64,000 bases of DNA from Ochotona curzoniae (lineage: Eukaryota; Chordata; Mammalia; Lagomorpha; Ochotonidae). The stretch spans positions 81,150,894 through 81,214,893 of the forward strand of contig NW_024467119.1 of the NCBI RefSeq assembly GCF_017591425.1. The letters are read 5' to 3'. Each line of letters opens with the position of its first letter. Within the stretch, counting starts at the first letter, position 1. Below, in pieces: positions 11,595-23,214 of this stretch. Position numbers and translations under genes: made by a program. The notes under the pieces were generated by a model that was not told where the DNA came from, ran no database searches, and saw only the letters and a list, made by a program, of their open reading frames with translations.

Positions 11595-11735
11595 TTTTTC
11601 TTTCTTCCTTCCTTCTTTCTTCCCTTCCTTCCTTCCTTCCTTCCTTCCTTCCTTCCTTCCTTCCTTCCTTCCTTCCTCTCTCTTTCTCCCCTTCTCTCTT
11701 TCTCTCTTTCTTTCTTCCCTTTTCTTCCTTTTATA
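11478..11735. repeat. (CTTT)n / (CCTT)n polypyrimidine microsatellite
   Basis: About 120 bp of CTTT units pass through a mixed zone into about 80 bp of CCTT units and then CT-rich remnants. All pyrimidine on the plus strand. Long open frames here are artefacts of the repeat. Confidence 0.97.
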
Positions 11736-12069
11736 GCTCCCTCAGCCTGATTGGCCTTCATCTGCACATTTGAATCTAGGGCTGTCAAATCCTGCAAAAC
11801 CATAAGGGCATATCTCATGATTTCTCTTCCCTCCAAGACAAAACCCCAAAATCCTGCAGGGCAGGGAACCTTTTTAATAGCACTTATAGCAACTTTATGT
11901 TACACACACATGCCACTACAGACTCATTAGGCGTTCTCATGGCCACAGTACCCAATGTAGAAATATTTAACACTCAAGAATTACCTGATGCTTTAAATTG
12001 AATTTGACTGAAGTTACCCTTGAAAGTTTATATTTCCGATACCTCTCAAAAATTCAAAATTGCAAAAGT

Positions 12070-12405
12070 GGGCCCGGCGCAGTGGCGCAAGTGGTTAAGG
12101 TCCTCTTGCACTGGGATCCCTTGCCTGGGATCCCATATGGGCGCCAGTTCTATCCCGGCAGCCCTGCTTCCCTTCCAGCTCCCTGCCTGTGGCCTGGGAA
12201 AGCAGTCAAGGATGGCCCAAGGCTTTGGGACCCTGCACCCACGTGCGAGACCTGGAAGAGGCTCCTGGCTTCGGATCGGCATAGCATCGGCCGTTGTGCT
12301 CACTTGGGGAATGAATCATCGGACGGAAGATCTTCTTCTCTGTCTCTCCTCTCTGTATATCCGCCTTTCCAATAAAAAAATAATAAAAATAAACCTTTAA
12401 AAAAC
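12070..12405 (+). mobile_element. Full-length young C-SINE with target-site duplication
   Basis: Starts GGGCCCGGCGCAGTGGC and contains GGGATCCCATATGGGCGCC, GTGGCCTGGGAAAGCAGTC and GGAAGATCTTCTTCTCTGTC, ending in AATAAAAAAATAATAAAAAT. Flanks TTGCAAAAGT (12060-12069) and TTGCGAAAGT (12406-12415) form a 10-bp duplication with one mismatch. It is the best reference copy of the family in the window. Confidence 0.95.
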
Positions 12406-12904
12406 TTGCGAAAGTAAGTGACTTTGGCAAGGCTGATGGTTAAATTAATGGTGAAATGACTATGTACTAGGATGTGAAACTGCTTTCTTAAAGAATGAAG
12501 CAGATTATCTACTTATATGAAACAATTTCCAAAATATGTTAAATTGAAAAAAAAGAAGTGCTCTACTATTTGTGTATCTTTTTGAAAGAGACAATAGAAT
12601 ATATATGGAGGCATGCTAGTGTGTACATTGGGTATTTCCAAAGGTATACTTTAGAGTTCATCCGCGTTTGCTGCTGGAGTAGGAATAGAGGGGGAAGATA
12701 AAGGACGGCATGGGGCAAAAGGCATCATTTTCTTTGTATCTTTAGGGTTTGGGATATACATGAATACTCTCTGCTTGAAAATAGTAATTATCCCAATGAT
12801 TTACTGGGGCTAGTATTTATGCCTTGATTTGTAGTGGGAAATGTCGGTTGGGTATGGCGTTGCCCTGTCTGTTAGGAGAGGATAGCCCAGTCACACAGCA
12901 TATG

Positions 12905-13115
12905 CGTAGACTAAGAGCTCTTGAATCCATTGGCCTGAATTTGCATCCTATCTTTACAACTTACCAGCTGTGTCTCTTGGGCACACGTGGCTTAAGTCCC
13001 TGGTATTCTTTATTGTATTGGAAAAATTCAAATCATATAGTATTTTCAATGTAGTATCTACATCACAGGATGGTTGTCAAAATTAGTAACATAATGTGCT
13101 GGGCATTTTGATGAA
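12905..13115 (+). repeat. MIR element
   Basis: TTTACAACTTACCAGCTGTGTCTCTTGGGCA followed by CATCACAGGATGGTTGTCAAAATTAG has the MIR order. Confidence 0.7.
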
Positions 13116-13289
13116 AAGAAATGGGTTAAGTGAATGATTATGTAGTTTATGAGCTACTACATGTTTTGATTATAAAATTAGTATAAATGGGGATTTTATT
13201 TGATAGAATTGTAAGAGGTACCACCATCAGTGGATTTGGTTTATAGGGGATGAGTTTTGTTGTTCCAGCTCTAGAATGTGCACATTAAT

Positions 13290-13605
13290 AGACGATTCAA
13301 CGTGCCAAGTGTTATAGTACCATGTCCTATGTCGGAGTATCTTGTTTAAATCCCATGCTTCCTCTTTAGCTTCCTTCTAATGTTCCTGGGAAGCAGTGGA
13401 TAAGGACCTAGTGTTTGGGTTTCTGGCTTACATGTGTGGGAAACTTGGTCAGAGTTCCTGGGCCCTGACTTCAGCCTGGCCTAGCTCTGGCTATTGTAGG
13501 TGTTACAGCACTAACTACTGGAGTGAAGATCTCTGTTTCTCTATCTCTTTGCTCCCCCTCTCACTGTCTTGTAAGGTTTAAATAAATTAGCAAATAAATC
13601 TTTAA
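13290..13605 (+). mobile_element. Older C-SINE copy
   Basis: TCTTGTTTAAATCCCATGCTTCC, TTCCTGGGAAGCAGTGGATAAGGACC, CTGACTTCAGCCTGGCCTAGCTCTGGC and a CT-rich tail ending AAATAAATCTTTAATAG. It is diverged from the young copies. Confidence 0.75.
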
Positions 13606-14359
13606 TAGTAAGAAAGCAAATGATTTGTTGTAATTACCCACTGTAAATTCTACTGTGCTATCTAAAGAAGAAAACACTTGATTATCCAATTTAGGCAGGG
13701 ATGCCACCTACATTAGTTCTACAAAAATCTAGCGGTAGTAGAACCAGACCATATGCCTTGTAAGAGGGTGCGTCTTCTGTTAATAAGAGTTTTGATGCAA
13801 TGTATGCTCAAAGTGTGCTGTCGCTGTGGCCATCTTTCTGAAGAATGTATGTACTTGCTGAATTTAAGGTAGTAATTCTTGCAGGTGGAGGTTGGACTCC
13901 ATTAGCTATATACAGAGGCATATGTACAAGTTACCTTCTTCTATTTCACATGTATTATACTTTCCTTTCTGCACTTTTACTGACTTGTGTATAAGATGTC
14001 TCATCACAATTTTAGAAATAAGACTTAGTTTTTGAACCACAATCTCAAGTATGTTGGACAAGATGCAATGGACCACAGTGATTTAGTGGCCACATTAGCT
14101 CTGCATTCTGTCTAGTATCACTTCGCTTATCACATTTTTACCAGTTGTTCTCTTCTATGTTTGGGCCAAATTTTTATCTGGTAAATGATTAATGAATTCC
14201 AGGAAAGAAGAATATTTCTTAAATCAGCTTTCTTCAACTTGCAAGCTTTTTTTGAACAGCGTTGAAGTGTTTGGGTCAAAATGATTATAATTTCATTGAG
14301 AGGTCAATGGAATTATTTTTTAGAATAATAATCTCTCACATTACCTATGATCTAAATGT

Positions 14360-15990
14360 TTATTTTTTTCTTTATTTTTGACAATCTTTACATAGTTAAT
14401 TAGGACAAAAAGGTTCAAGAGCTAAGGGAAAGTGGGTGAGACTATTATGTCCACATTGTTTTTTCCATGTATCTGGGCTAAAATGGGAGATAAAGGGAGA
14501 AGCCCCACTCAGTCTCCCATCCATCCCAGGTCCCTGATGTGGGGCATACTCCAAGGGTCTTGTTCAAGTGGTTTTGATAGTTCCACAGTAATGAATTGCT
14601 GCCAGTCTAGCCATTCCAAGCACGATGAGGTCATTGAAGAATCCACTGTGCCAAGGGAGACTACAGCCATATCCAGATCAGAATGCAGCCCCCATTTCAG
14701 GCCACATGCTGCTTGGTGGTAACCTCTACCCAGCTAGGGTGTCCCTTTAGCTCCCCAACTGGGCCTGTTCCCAGCCATAGATCATGTGCATGCCAGTGGT
14801 TGCTCTGATTCAGCTTGGCACAGCCCCTCACTCGTCCCAGCCCCTGTCCTAGATGCTGTGGCTTAGTGTCCCTATCTCACGCAGACCAGTAGGTGCAAGA
14901 GCCTAGCTCGACATGACCTGTACTCCATCCTGATTTCTAATTTTGCTTGTGGGCTAAGGTTTGCTAGTCCTGCTAGTCCACTCCTTTCCATTATCAACCC
15001 CTACATTAGCCAGCCATTGGAGCTACTTTGCCCAGCTTGTCCGACCCCCAGGTCTGGACCATTTGTTCACCAGCAGAAGCTATGACTCGCCAGGGAAGTT
15101 TCCCACGTTCCTCCACTTGACCCATTCACTGACCCAATTATCATACATGCCAATGGGTTTTAGGCCCGTGTCAGGCATAGTCCGGCTTTCCATTTGGCCT
15201 TGTATGAGCTGGTGAACGTTGCAGCCTGGCCCACCCCACACCCTGTTTAGAATGCACATTTGGGTGTTGCTGCCTTGACCAGTCCAGACTGTTGTTGGTT
15301 CCTTTACCGGTGAGTGATGGCAGGCTCCTTGGTCACACCTAACTGAGTCCATCACCACCCCAACTCTTGAGCTCACCAGTGGGGCTAGAATTTCCACAGG
15401 GTTTGACCCATACATCCCCCACAGACTCTACCCCTGGATATGATTCTTTCGTGTACTAGTTAATGTCATTGCCCTGCCTAATGTGACCCATGTCCTGATC
15501 CATCATCATGTCAGGTAATAGTACATGATCCCGCTAGACAAGCCCCAAGCCGTAGCTTTTGCCTGGACTGGTGTTTGGTGCTCAGCTTTGTTCAGTGATT
15601 ACAAGTTCTACACAGGATTCATAGGAGTTTGGTGTATCAGTCTTATCCATAAAGATCATCTTGTCCCTCTCCTCCAACCTACCAGGTTTCATTACCCTCA
15701 CTTACCTTCGAAGGAAAAGTTACTCTGTCATTGGGAATCTTTAGGATTGATTGACATCCCAGAAGCACAATGGGCTTAAAACGTGGAGCTACATAAGCAG
15801 CAATTCAAAGAACCAAACCCCAGAGCTGGCTGCCGGGAAGCCAGCAGGCTGATCTTGGCGCTGAATGGCACACTGGCCACCCAAGGACAGGTCACCATGT
15901 GGACACAATGGCTGGAATCGGGGCTCTGAGCATTGAGATGATCCTGGCCTGACACCCACCAGCAACCAAGAGGCTGCTGGAAAGTTTTAA
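14360..15990 (-). mobile_element. VNTR-like retroelement, copy A (internally deleted)
   Basis: The left end (TTTATTTTTGACAATCTTTACATAGTTAATTAGG) matches the left end at 39.4 kb. From about 14640 it jumps to sequence equivalent to about 41505 of the longest copy, so some 1.8 kb is missing. The remainder contains degenerate 60-80 bp units with CCAGTGG and CAGCCTAGC-type motifs. The right end near CTGCTGGAAAG is shared with two other copies. On the minus strand the left end reads as an AATAAA-bearing A-rich 3' end, which is why minus orientation is given. No conserved coding frame was seen. From 14940 to 15780 it is about 97% identical to the copy at 52.87-53.7 kb. Confidence 0.7.
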
Positions 15991-18305
15991 TCCAAGACCC
16001 CATGTTCGCCTCCTCCCCAATCCGATCTAAATGGTTATTTTATGATTGGGAAATATCCTTCTTACACAAGGATATTTTTTAAAGTTTGTGGGTAATGTAA
16101 TGAAAACAAATATAGTTTTGAAATCCATGCATAGTTTTTTCATAACACGCTTTTTATCAGAAACTTTTTAAAGTCTCCCAGTACGCTAATAATTCATTTT
16201 GTGACTCTTTATCTCTTTGTTCATCTTGCTCCTAAATTATTGGTCAAGTTTTTATTTTGATTATTATGTTGTATTTATTTGTCAACAATGATCTTCTGAC
16301 CTGGTAACAAATGAAAGAGGCTTGATGTCCTAATGGAAACATTATTCTCTGACATTACACTGTAGCCCAGTTTTCCTGGTTTTTCTTGTGGGGGGGGTTG
16401 TTATTGCTTTGGATGTTCTCATTTTATCTTTATGATAAGATTGGGAAGCTAGCATGATTATCTGCATGATATAGAGAAGTTATGTGATCTCTGTAATGCT
16501 ACTGTGCAAGAACAGGCAGGCATTCAGACCAGCGAGTTAGGAGTTATTTACTGTTTATTTTAGCTCCTATCACAGCCCATGGATTAAAAAATAATAATGT
16601 GTATGTGTACAAATGTGTATGGGAGAGTGAATGCTGTCTACCCATCTAACTGCCTCTATATCTCCTCTTGGGGTTAAAGGTAGGGATGGCTAGACAAGTT
16701 GTTTACAGTCTTTCTTAAGCCTAAATTTTAACTGCTTTGTAATTAGCTTGCATTTCTTGTCATGTTTCTATAGAAGCAATTTTTCGGTGCTGACTACATG
16801 GTTCAAGTGCAATAGGAGTTCCTTCATTCACTGAGTAGGCCAAGAAAGCCTGAATCAATTCTGGCATGATATATCTATTTTTCTGATATGCAAATCATTT
16901 ACAGACCTACACTAAATTTATAGGGAAGCTCCTCAAAATTGTATTTTCTCAAAGTAGCCAGAATGAAGATGACCTGTGGGCAGAGCCAACAACCAGTTCG
17001 ACGTAATAGTTGTAAGACGACAATTGTCTGTTGGAATGTTTGCTCTGTGCATAAAGGTAGCTCAGAGAAAGCGAAAATGAAAATACCTTCTTGGTAGTCT
17101 AGAAAGAGTAGGATTTTAGTTTCAGTACATAAACCAGAAACAGAGAAATATTGCTAGGTACATGCGAAACTGACTGCCTCACTGAGGCATTCTTGGGTTA
17201 GATCATGAATGCAAAGTGTCCATGTTGCTGCATAAGAATGTGCTTTATAATGAACTGCATTGGTGTGACTCTAAATAAAGCCTGTGGACATCCCTTTGTC
17301 TGGCAAAAACTCTCTTCATTTAATTATATAAATTATCATAAGAGGAAAAAGCATTATATAGCCCCAAAAAAGGAACAAATTAGGAGCATAGCTGATGTTG
17401 TCATATCAACAAAACAATGCCGTTTGTCTTTTCTTGCTTTCTGTTCACGTTTACTTTCACGGACAATGTTGAGTGAGGACAAACAAAACAGAAGATTTGG
17501 GTCTTTGTTTTAAATTCTAATGACCTCAGTTCACTAATTACGGTAATGTGATTGCCTGCAAGGTTTTCAATCCATGGAATGCTCTGCGTACAAAAACTGG
17601 CTTTTTATTGACATTTCGGAGGACCTTGCCTCTTCTGGGGAAGCAGACACATTTCTGACTGCAGGAGCAGATTGCCGTGTATGTTTTACCTTGACTGGTT
17701 AACCTCTAACCTCCGCTTGGGGAACACAGAGACAATTTGCAAAACGAGGTAAGTCAGAAACCCAAATATTTGTTGAATGTTTTGCAAGAAAGTTTAGAAT
17801 GTAAATCACTGTCTTGATTGATAACAGCTGTGGCTGGGGTTCACGGAACAGCCTACATGCAGAACTAACTGGGATAAGCTCTTCCGCTGAGAAACAGCCA
17901 ACATTTAGAGGACTATGGGTCATCTTCCGTGAACAGCACAGAGGACAGTCTGTTACAAAAGATCCAGGAAACCAACTGCTCAAAATTGCATCCTGCCTAG
18001 GTCAGAAAGCGGCCCCATAGAGATCAGCACTTCCGGGGCTCTTGGCCCACTCTGCCTTAATGAGCTGATGCTTCGGGTTAGTTTTCCCATTGGAATTTCA
18101 CTAATGTTTAATACCATGTAATCTCATTATGGAGCTGGAAGTCCCCTTCATCACTTCCTTACACCTTCCTGATTGGGACAAGCCTCTGACTCCAGAAATC
18201 ATATGGCATTATTCTAGGAAAACACTTAAAAAATAATGCTTAATCAAATTGCACCCAAAAATTTGGTTGCCAGGTTAACAGACTCCACTCCTTGGTGTTC
18301 TTCTG
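15991..18305. other. Intergenic, no gene recognised
   Basis: AT-rich sequence without recognised repeats or coding frames apart from short, family-less open frames. A G8 run occurs near 16390. Confidence 0.5.
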
Positions 18306-18309
18306 CCAC

Positions 18310-18425
18310 ATGCCAGACCAGCACCTGCTGTTTGCCAGGCCCTGTTTATTTCAATGACTAAAACAAGCCCCTGTTTTCAAGTTTATAATCTAGCGGAGAG
18401 AACGAGAAGTTAAACAAAATTATGT
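18310..18425 (+). repeat. L2-like 3' fragment
   Basis: GCCAGGCCCTGTTTATTTCAATGACTAAAACAAGCCCCTGTTTTCAAGTTTATAATCTAGCGGAG-type order resembles the 3' region of L2 elements (…CCCTGCCCTC…CATTCTAGTGG). Confidence 0.5.
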
Positions 18426-19389
18426 TTGGTGTCAGTTGGTCACTAGAGTCATGAACAAGAAGGACAAAGGGAGTGAGAGACTGCAGTGAGTGCTATTTTA
18501 GATGGAGCGGCATCTGCTGAGTTTATAGTGGGGCTCGTTAGAAAGCTCATGGTCAGCTCAGCATTGTCACCCTCAGGTCCCTGTGTGGAGGGCCTTTGTC
18601 TCCCATATATATATATTTGGTATTTCAGAGCTGTGGCATTATATCTCTTCCCATATATCTTTGGCATTTCAGAAATGTGGCAAGCCTAGGAAAGAGGCAC
18701 AGTGGGAAGTATAATTTGAGAGGAACCTGATGAAATTTAACCAGACAACACAAGAAAGCCATCTATGTGTTAATGCTATAGAGTGATGATGTTATTCTCC
18801 TCAACCAAGGTCTCCCTATTTTATATCCAATTATAAGAGTCTTCTCCCATTTGTGATTTTGTATCCTTTGGTTTCAGTTACCAGTAGTCAAATGCAGTCT
18901 GAAAATATTAAATGGGAAATTCCTGAATTAAATACCCTGGAAGTGTTAAAACCTTTATTGAAGTATATTAAAGTTATGTCTTATCATTTGTTACCATGCT
19001 TAATTCATGAATTAAACTTGTCATAAAGATTCATATATAAGAAAAGCAGTATTACATAGTACTCTCTGAGGCTGCAGGCTACCGTGGAGGGTCTTGGAAT
19101 GTCAAGGAAATTACAACAAATGCAAACTCCCCTGGTTTGCATTTGAGTTTCTGCAAAGAAAAAATGTGCCCAACACAATTTGTGAGCTGTATTCTTAATC
19201 GGAGTGAGGTATATCAGAACATTATTATAAAAATACAATCTTATATTAGCCAAAGTACGTTTCATATAAGCTCCACAAAAGCAAGGCTTTTCTTCTGCTG
19301 TTATTTGCAGCACTGAGTCCACTCAAGAAATACCCATCAGAGTAGTTGTGTGGGGTAGGGATTCCCCTGCCTCATCCCACAGTAAACAC

Positions 19390-19590
19390 TTGGGTAAGAC
19401 ACGCAGCTGCAGGTCCTGCAGTCTCCTGTTGCTGCAGACCTGGGCAGTGACAACTGCAGGGGCTGGGTTCTCAACACTATTGTGGGTGATCTAGATTGAG
19501 TTTTTGGCTTCCAACTTCAGCTTCAAACTCTCCCTCTTCACCTCCTGCCCCTCTCTGCTTCTCAAATAGATGAATAAATATGTGTTTTTC
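19390..19590 (+). mobile_element. Old C-SINE fragment
   Basis: GATCTAGATTGAGTTTTTGGCTTCCAACTTCAG and a CT-rich to A-rich tail (CAAATAGATGAATAAATATG) resemble the 3' half of an old copy. Confidence 0.5.
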
Positions 19591-19665
19591 TAACTCATAG
19601 AAAATGCACATTATGTTTTATTCCATTTTCCTTAAATTTTATAGACACAGAAAAGACTTCCAGAT

Positions 19666-20000
19666 GTTTTTTGGTAACACAAGATTTGTTTTATTTTTTT
19701 TATTGGACAATCAGCTATACGGAGAGAAGAGACAGGAAGATCTTCCATCTGCTGCTTGACTTCCCAAGCGCCCGTACAGGTCGGAACTGTGCCGAACTGA
19801 ACCCAGGAGCCAGGAGCCTCTTCTGGGTCTCCCACACAAGTGCAGGGTCCCAAGGCTCTGGGCCTCCTCGACTGCTTTCCCAGGCCACAAGCAGGGAGCT
19901 GGATGGGAAGTGGGGCTCCCAGGATTAGAACTGATGCCTATATGGGGTTCCAGTGCATGCAAGGTGAGGACTTTAGTTGCTAGACTATTGTGTGGGGCCC
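19666..20000 (-). mobile_element. Young C-SINE with perfect 13-bp duplication
   Basis: Read on the minus strand it starts GGGCCCCACACAATAGTC and ends in an A-rich tail. Flanks AAGACTTCCAGAT at 19653-19665 and 20001-20013 are identical, a clean target-site duplication. Confidence 0.95.
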
Positions 20001-20124
20001 AAGACTTCCAGATTTTCAAAATGAAATACCTTGGATATGATTTGTATCTCAGTATGCTTTTTTTAAAAAAAAAAAAATAGGAAAATAAATATCTCCTAAA
20101 TATACACATGAAGGGCCTTCAGAA

Positions 20125-20420
20125 GTTTACAGGGGCTTGCATTGGATGTAGCAACTGCCACACCCCATCCCACTCTGGAGTACCTATGTTGAACTCTGGG
20201 CTCTGCTCCTGATTCAAGCTCTTTACTAAGGCAAATCCTGGTAGACAGAAATGATGATGACTCAAATAACTAGGTCCCTGTCACTCAAGTGGAGACTCAG
20301 ACTGAGTGCCTAGCATGGCCCTGGCTATCGTAAGCATTTGGGGAATGAACCCAAATGCAGTGGGTACAAACTTTCTGTGTTTGTTCCTTGCTCTCTCAAA
20401 TGAAGAAACTGTCTCTTCAA
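20125..20420 (+). mobile_element. Old C-SINE copy
   Basis: CCCACTCTGGAGTACCTATGTTGAACTCTGG, ATGATGACTCAAATAACTAGGTCCCTG and GGCCCTGGCTATCGTAAGCATTTGGGGAATGAACC follow the older C-SINE consensus order. Confidence 0.7.
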
Positions 20421-20806
20421 AGGTCACCAACTATTCACCTACTCTTTGATTCCATTTCCTAGAACATTTAAAGCACTCTCATGTATGTGCACAACCCTTT
20501 GCTGTTGGATGATACATCAAACTGTACATGTGATGGTTCTTTTACTTGCTTCAGGTCAGAGGGAGCTGGATGTGGGTAGTTGTCTAGCAACTAAACGTTA
20601 ATGAACAGATTCTGTAAAATTAATCTAGTTGCGCAGCACTTCCTGAGATGCTTGGAGATATCTATTGTGTGGATGGTTTTACATAGCTTATCTCCTTAGA
20701 GATATCTATGATTACATAGACTATAACGTGCTCAGGACTCAAAGCACTTAGACATTATTTGAATGTCCTCTGTTGGCAGATGCATTCTCTTTAATAGTTA
20801 ATGTAA

Positions 20807-20826
20807 TAGTGCCACCTGCTGGTGAC
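20807..20826 (-). promoter_or_regulatory. CTCF-like motif
   Basis: The minus strand reads GTCACCAGCAGGTGGCACTA, a near-complete match to the CTCF core (CCASYAGRKGGCR). Occupancy cannot be judged from sequence. Confidence 0.55.
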
Positions 20827-21347
20827 AAAGCAATTTTACTCCGAGACAGGAAGGACACACACCCCATATGGTTTTTTGTCTTTGAAACATCCTCCCATCT
20901 ATTCCTTTGTGTATAAATTCTTGTCTGAAGGTTAGGTTTCTCTTCTTTTGACTGATTCAGGGATGGTGAGGTATACATTATGCCCAATGTCCACCTTCCA
21001 CATGCAAGTGTAGCCTCAGATCAAAACCCCTATCACAGAATGCAGATGTGTATAGGCCTGGGACATAAGGTCCTGTCTGGGCCTCATGGGGTGCAGATGC
21101 TCTGAAAGGTTGGAGATACTTTCTATTTGGCAAGGGAACTGTGTCAGCGATCTCCAAATGATCCCTGTGTGAGGATCTGTAAGTCTGTAATGCTTCACAG
21201 GTGGCAGGGACCGAGTAGCTCAAAAGCCTGCCAACACCAAAGTCAAAACTGCACACCTCCCACTGTGTTCATGTTGTGAGCTGACAGATCTATCTCCCAA
21301 ATTAGTCAGAGGTAGACTCTTGGAAGCTCGGTAGTCTATTCATTGGC

Positions 21348-21366
21348 TGTTGCCATCTGGTGGATT
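21348..21366 (-). promoter_or_regulatory. Second CTCF-like motif, same orientation
   Basis: The minus strand reads AATCCACCAGATGGCAACA, again matching the CCASYAGRKGGCR core. It is about 540 bp from the first motif, and the pair lies about 11 kb upstream of the FGG promoter. Confidence 0.5.
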
Positions 21367-21427
21367 GTCCCATGCTACTGTAAATGCAAGAGGGGAGCAT
21401 CCCTGACCAGCTGTGTTCGAGAATTTT

Positions 21428-21750
21428 TTTTTTTAGATTGATTTATTTATTGGAAAGTCAGATATGCAGAGAGGAGGAGGAGAGAGGAAGATCTTCCATC
21501 TGATATTTTACTCCCTAAGCGGCCTCAATGGCTCGAGCTGATCCAATCTGAAGCCAGGAACAAGGAGCTTCTTCTGGGTCTCCCACACAGGTGCAGGGTC
21601 CCAAGACTTTGGGCAGTCCTCCACTGCTTTCCCAGGCTGCAAGCAGGGAGCTGGATGGGAAGCAGGGCCGCCAAGATTAAAACAGGCGCCCATATGGTAT
21701 CCTGGCATGTTCAAGGCAAGGGCTTTAACCACTATGTTATCACGCCAGGC
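21428..21750 (-). mobile_element. Young C-SINE with long duplication
   Basis: Antisense C-SINE with head complement CACGCCAGGCC at its right end and the A-tail (as T-rich) at left. Flanking TGTGTTCGAGAATTTTT (from 21412) and TGTGTTCAGGAATTTTT (from 21753) are the target-site duplication with two mismatches. It interrupts sequence that may belong to an endogenous retroviral LTR. Confidence 0.92.
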
Positions 21751-21779
21751 CTTGTGTTCAGGAATTTTTAAGCAACGGA

Positions 21780-21910
21780 TCATCCAATCAGCTGAGAGAG
21801 CACTGGCATGTGATACAAATCATTCAATCACAATGCAAATTATCCAATCAACTATAGGGGCAAGAAAACCAGACACCCAGTTAAGCATCATGCACTATAT
21901 CCAATCAATA
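21780..21910 (+). promoter_or_regulatory. CCAAT-box array with octamer
   Basis: Four AT[C/T]CAATCA words at 21782, 21822, 21842 and 21899 plus a perfect octamer ATGCAAAT at 21833. Tandem CCAAT words are common in U3 regions of some retroviral LTRs, and an LTR 3' part follows at 22.5 kb, so this may be its U3. Confidence 0.4.
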
Positions 21911-22259
21911 GGATCTGCATCCCATCTAATAGCCAGCAACTGAATCAGGCAAAGAGGTCTTTCCAGGACCAGGTACAGATTCCAACTTGGGCTAATCAGC
22001 TTACTGCCTGATAGTATCTTGTGATAAGTAGTCTCCACTTTCAGGACTTTCTGAGAACCGGGGTTATGGACACATCCCAGAATCATATCAGGAAATCTGC
22101 CTTTGTGGTATTCTCTGGGCTGTCACATTCAACACAGCCCAAAGTGCTTTCAGCCATTGAGAACCTGTGCATTTTGCATTCCCTGAGAACTGATAGCGGT
22201 GGATCAGAGGGACTCTTGCTAAACGACCCTGCTAGCCTTTGGAGCTTTGGGATCTAGGG

Positions 22260-22627
22260 TGCTGAGGTGAGACCATTCAGGCCTGCTGAAGTCTTGGCCA
22301 CACCTTCGGGTGGGCGGCACCAGCATTGCCCACCCATTACCTGATTAAGAGACCACCAATGGGAAACATCTTACCTGTAGGTTCCCCTCCCAAGAAGGTG
22401 GAGTCAGGGAACACTTAAAATCCCAAGACCCTTCCTCAAACCTTTGATGTCTCTCTCCTTCCACTTTCGAGATGCACCCCACCTCCCAGTTTTCTCTAGG
22501 GAGGTGCTTTCCCCCTCTCTGCTCATCTGGTCCCTTCGCAAATAAACTTTTCTGTATGCAACAGATTCCCAGCTTTTTATTTCTATACTTAGCTGAGGAA
22601 AGAACCCACCGGGCATTTCTGGTAACA
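22260..22627 (+). mobile_element. Endogenous retrovirus 5' LTR (end part)
   Basis: AAATAAACTTTTCTGTATGC (poly(A) signal), a T-rich stretch and a terminal GGTAACA precede a primer-binding-like site. The right border is fairly clear; the left border at TGCTGAGG is a guess, and the LTR may start much further left with a SINE inside. No 3' LTR partner was seen. Confidence 0.5.
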
Positions 22628-22636
22628 TATTTTCCC

Positions 22637-22653
22637 CGGCGCCCAATGTAGGG
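22637..22653 (+). other. Primer binding site resembling tRNA-Lys type
   Basis: CGGCGCCCAATGTAGGG is close to the TGGCGCCCAACGTGGGG primer site used by betaretrovirus-like (class II) elements. It sits 10 bases after the inferred LTR end. Confidence 0.55.
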
Positions 22654-23110
22654 TGTAAAAAAAGTGTCTTAGATGGGAGCCACGTGGCTCAACTCAACTG
22701 AGAGAGGCCTGCACACGGTTTGTATGCCTTCCCTCAAGTGAGACTGCACCCATGGAAGTGACCCTTGGTACCCCATGACTCTGCATGAACACAGAGGTAT
22801 CCCATCACAGCCTAGTTACGGTTCAACCTCCAGAGGGATGGTATTATTAGGGGTAGGTGTTAGGAAGGGCGGCTGTTCAGGCCCCGTGCCAGTCTCGGCT
22901 TGGCACCACCTCTCCTCTTCTGCCCCCAAGTGGAGGTGATTGGGCGCCTGCTCCTGGAGAGGGGTCCGCCTTCCTCTCGTTCGGCTAGCTGGTGGGTTCT
23001 CCGCTTGACTCTCACCGAGCAGGCCCATACTGTTTTCCCTTCTTGGTCTCGAAACCTCCGATTCCTGAGCTGCAAATAGCAGCTGGCCTTTGTCAACCAA
23101 CGAGATTCTC
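22654..23110 (+). other. Probable retroviral leader remnant
   Basis: GC-rich sequence after the primer site with no open frame of note and no resemblance to C-SINEs. Its position makes an internal leader likely; no coding homology was seen. Confidence 0.35.
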
Positions 23111-23214
23111 TGGGTGGTGGTGGTAGTTGTGGTTTTTTAGGGAGAGGCAGGGACTATTCCAACCTTGGCTAGGGCAGGCTTAGCCTAGCAGGGTTTTCTC
23201 TTTAGGATGACTCC

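Noticed and set aside
11356..11836. Long open frames rich in Phe/Ser/Leu or Lys/Glu/Arg
   Set aside because: They are translations of the CTTT/CCTT microsatellite in several frames; no start context, splice sites or family resemblance.
12073..12140. Possible tRNA gene in the SINE head
   Set aside because: The box A/box B-like words belong to the SINE promoter; no intact cloverleaf or discrete 3' end was seen.
12046..12400. Open frames across the SINE at 12.07 kb and similar frames in other SINEs
   Set aside because: C-SINEs are non-coding, tRNA-derived elements; the same frames recur wherever a young copy occurs.
14961..15415. Open frames of 84-111 codons on both strands, repeated nearly unchanged at 52.8-53.1 kb
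   Set aside because: They are kept only because copies A and D of the repeat are young; frames are not kept in the older copies B and C and the encoded sequences look like tandem-unit translation.
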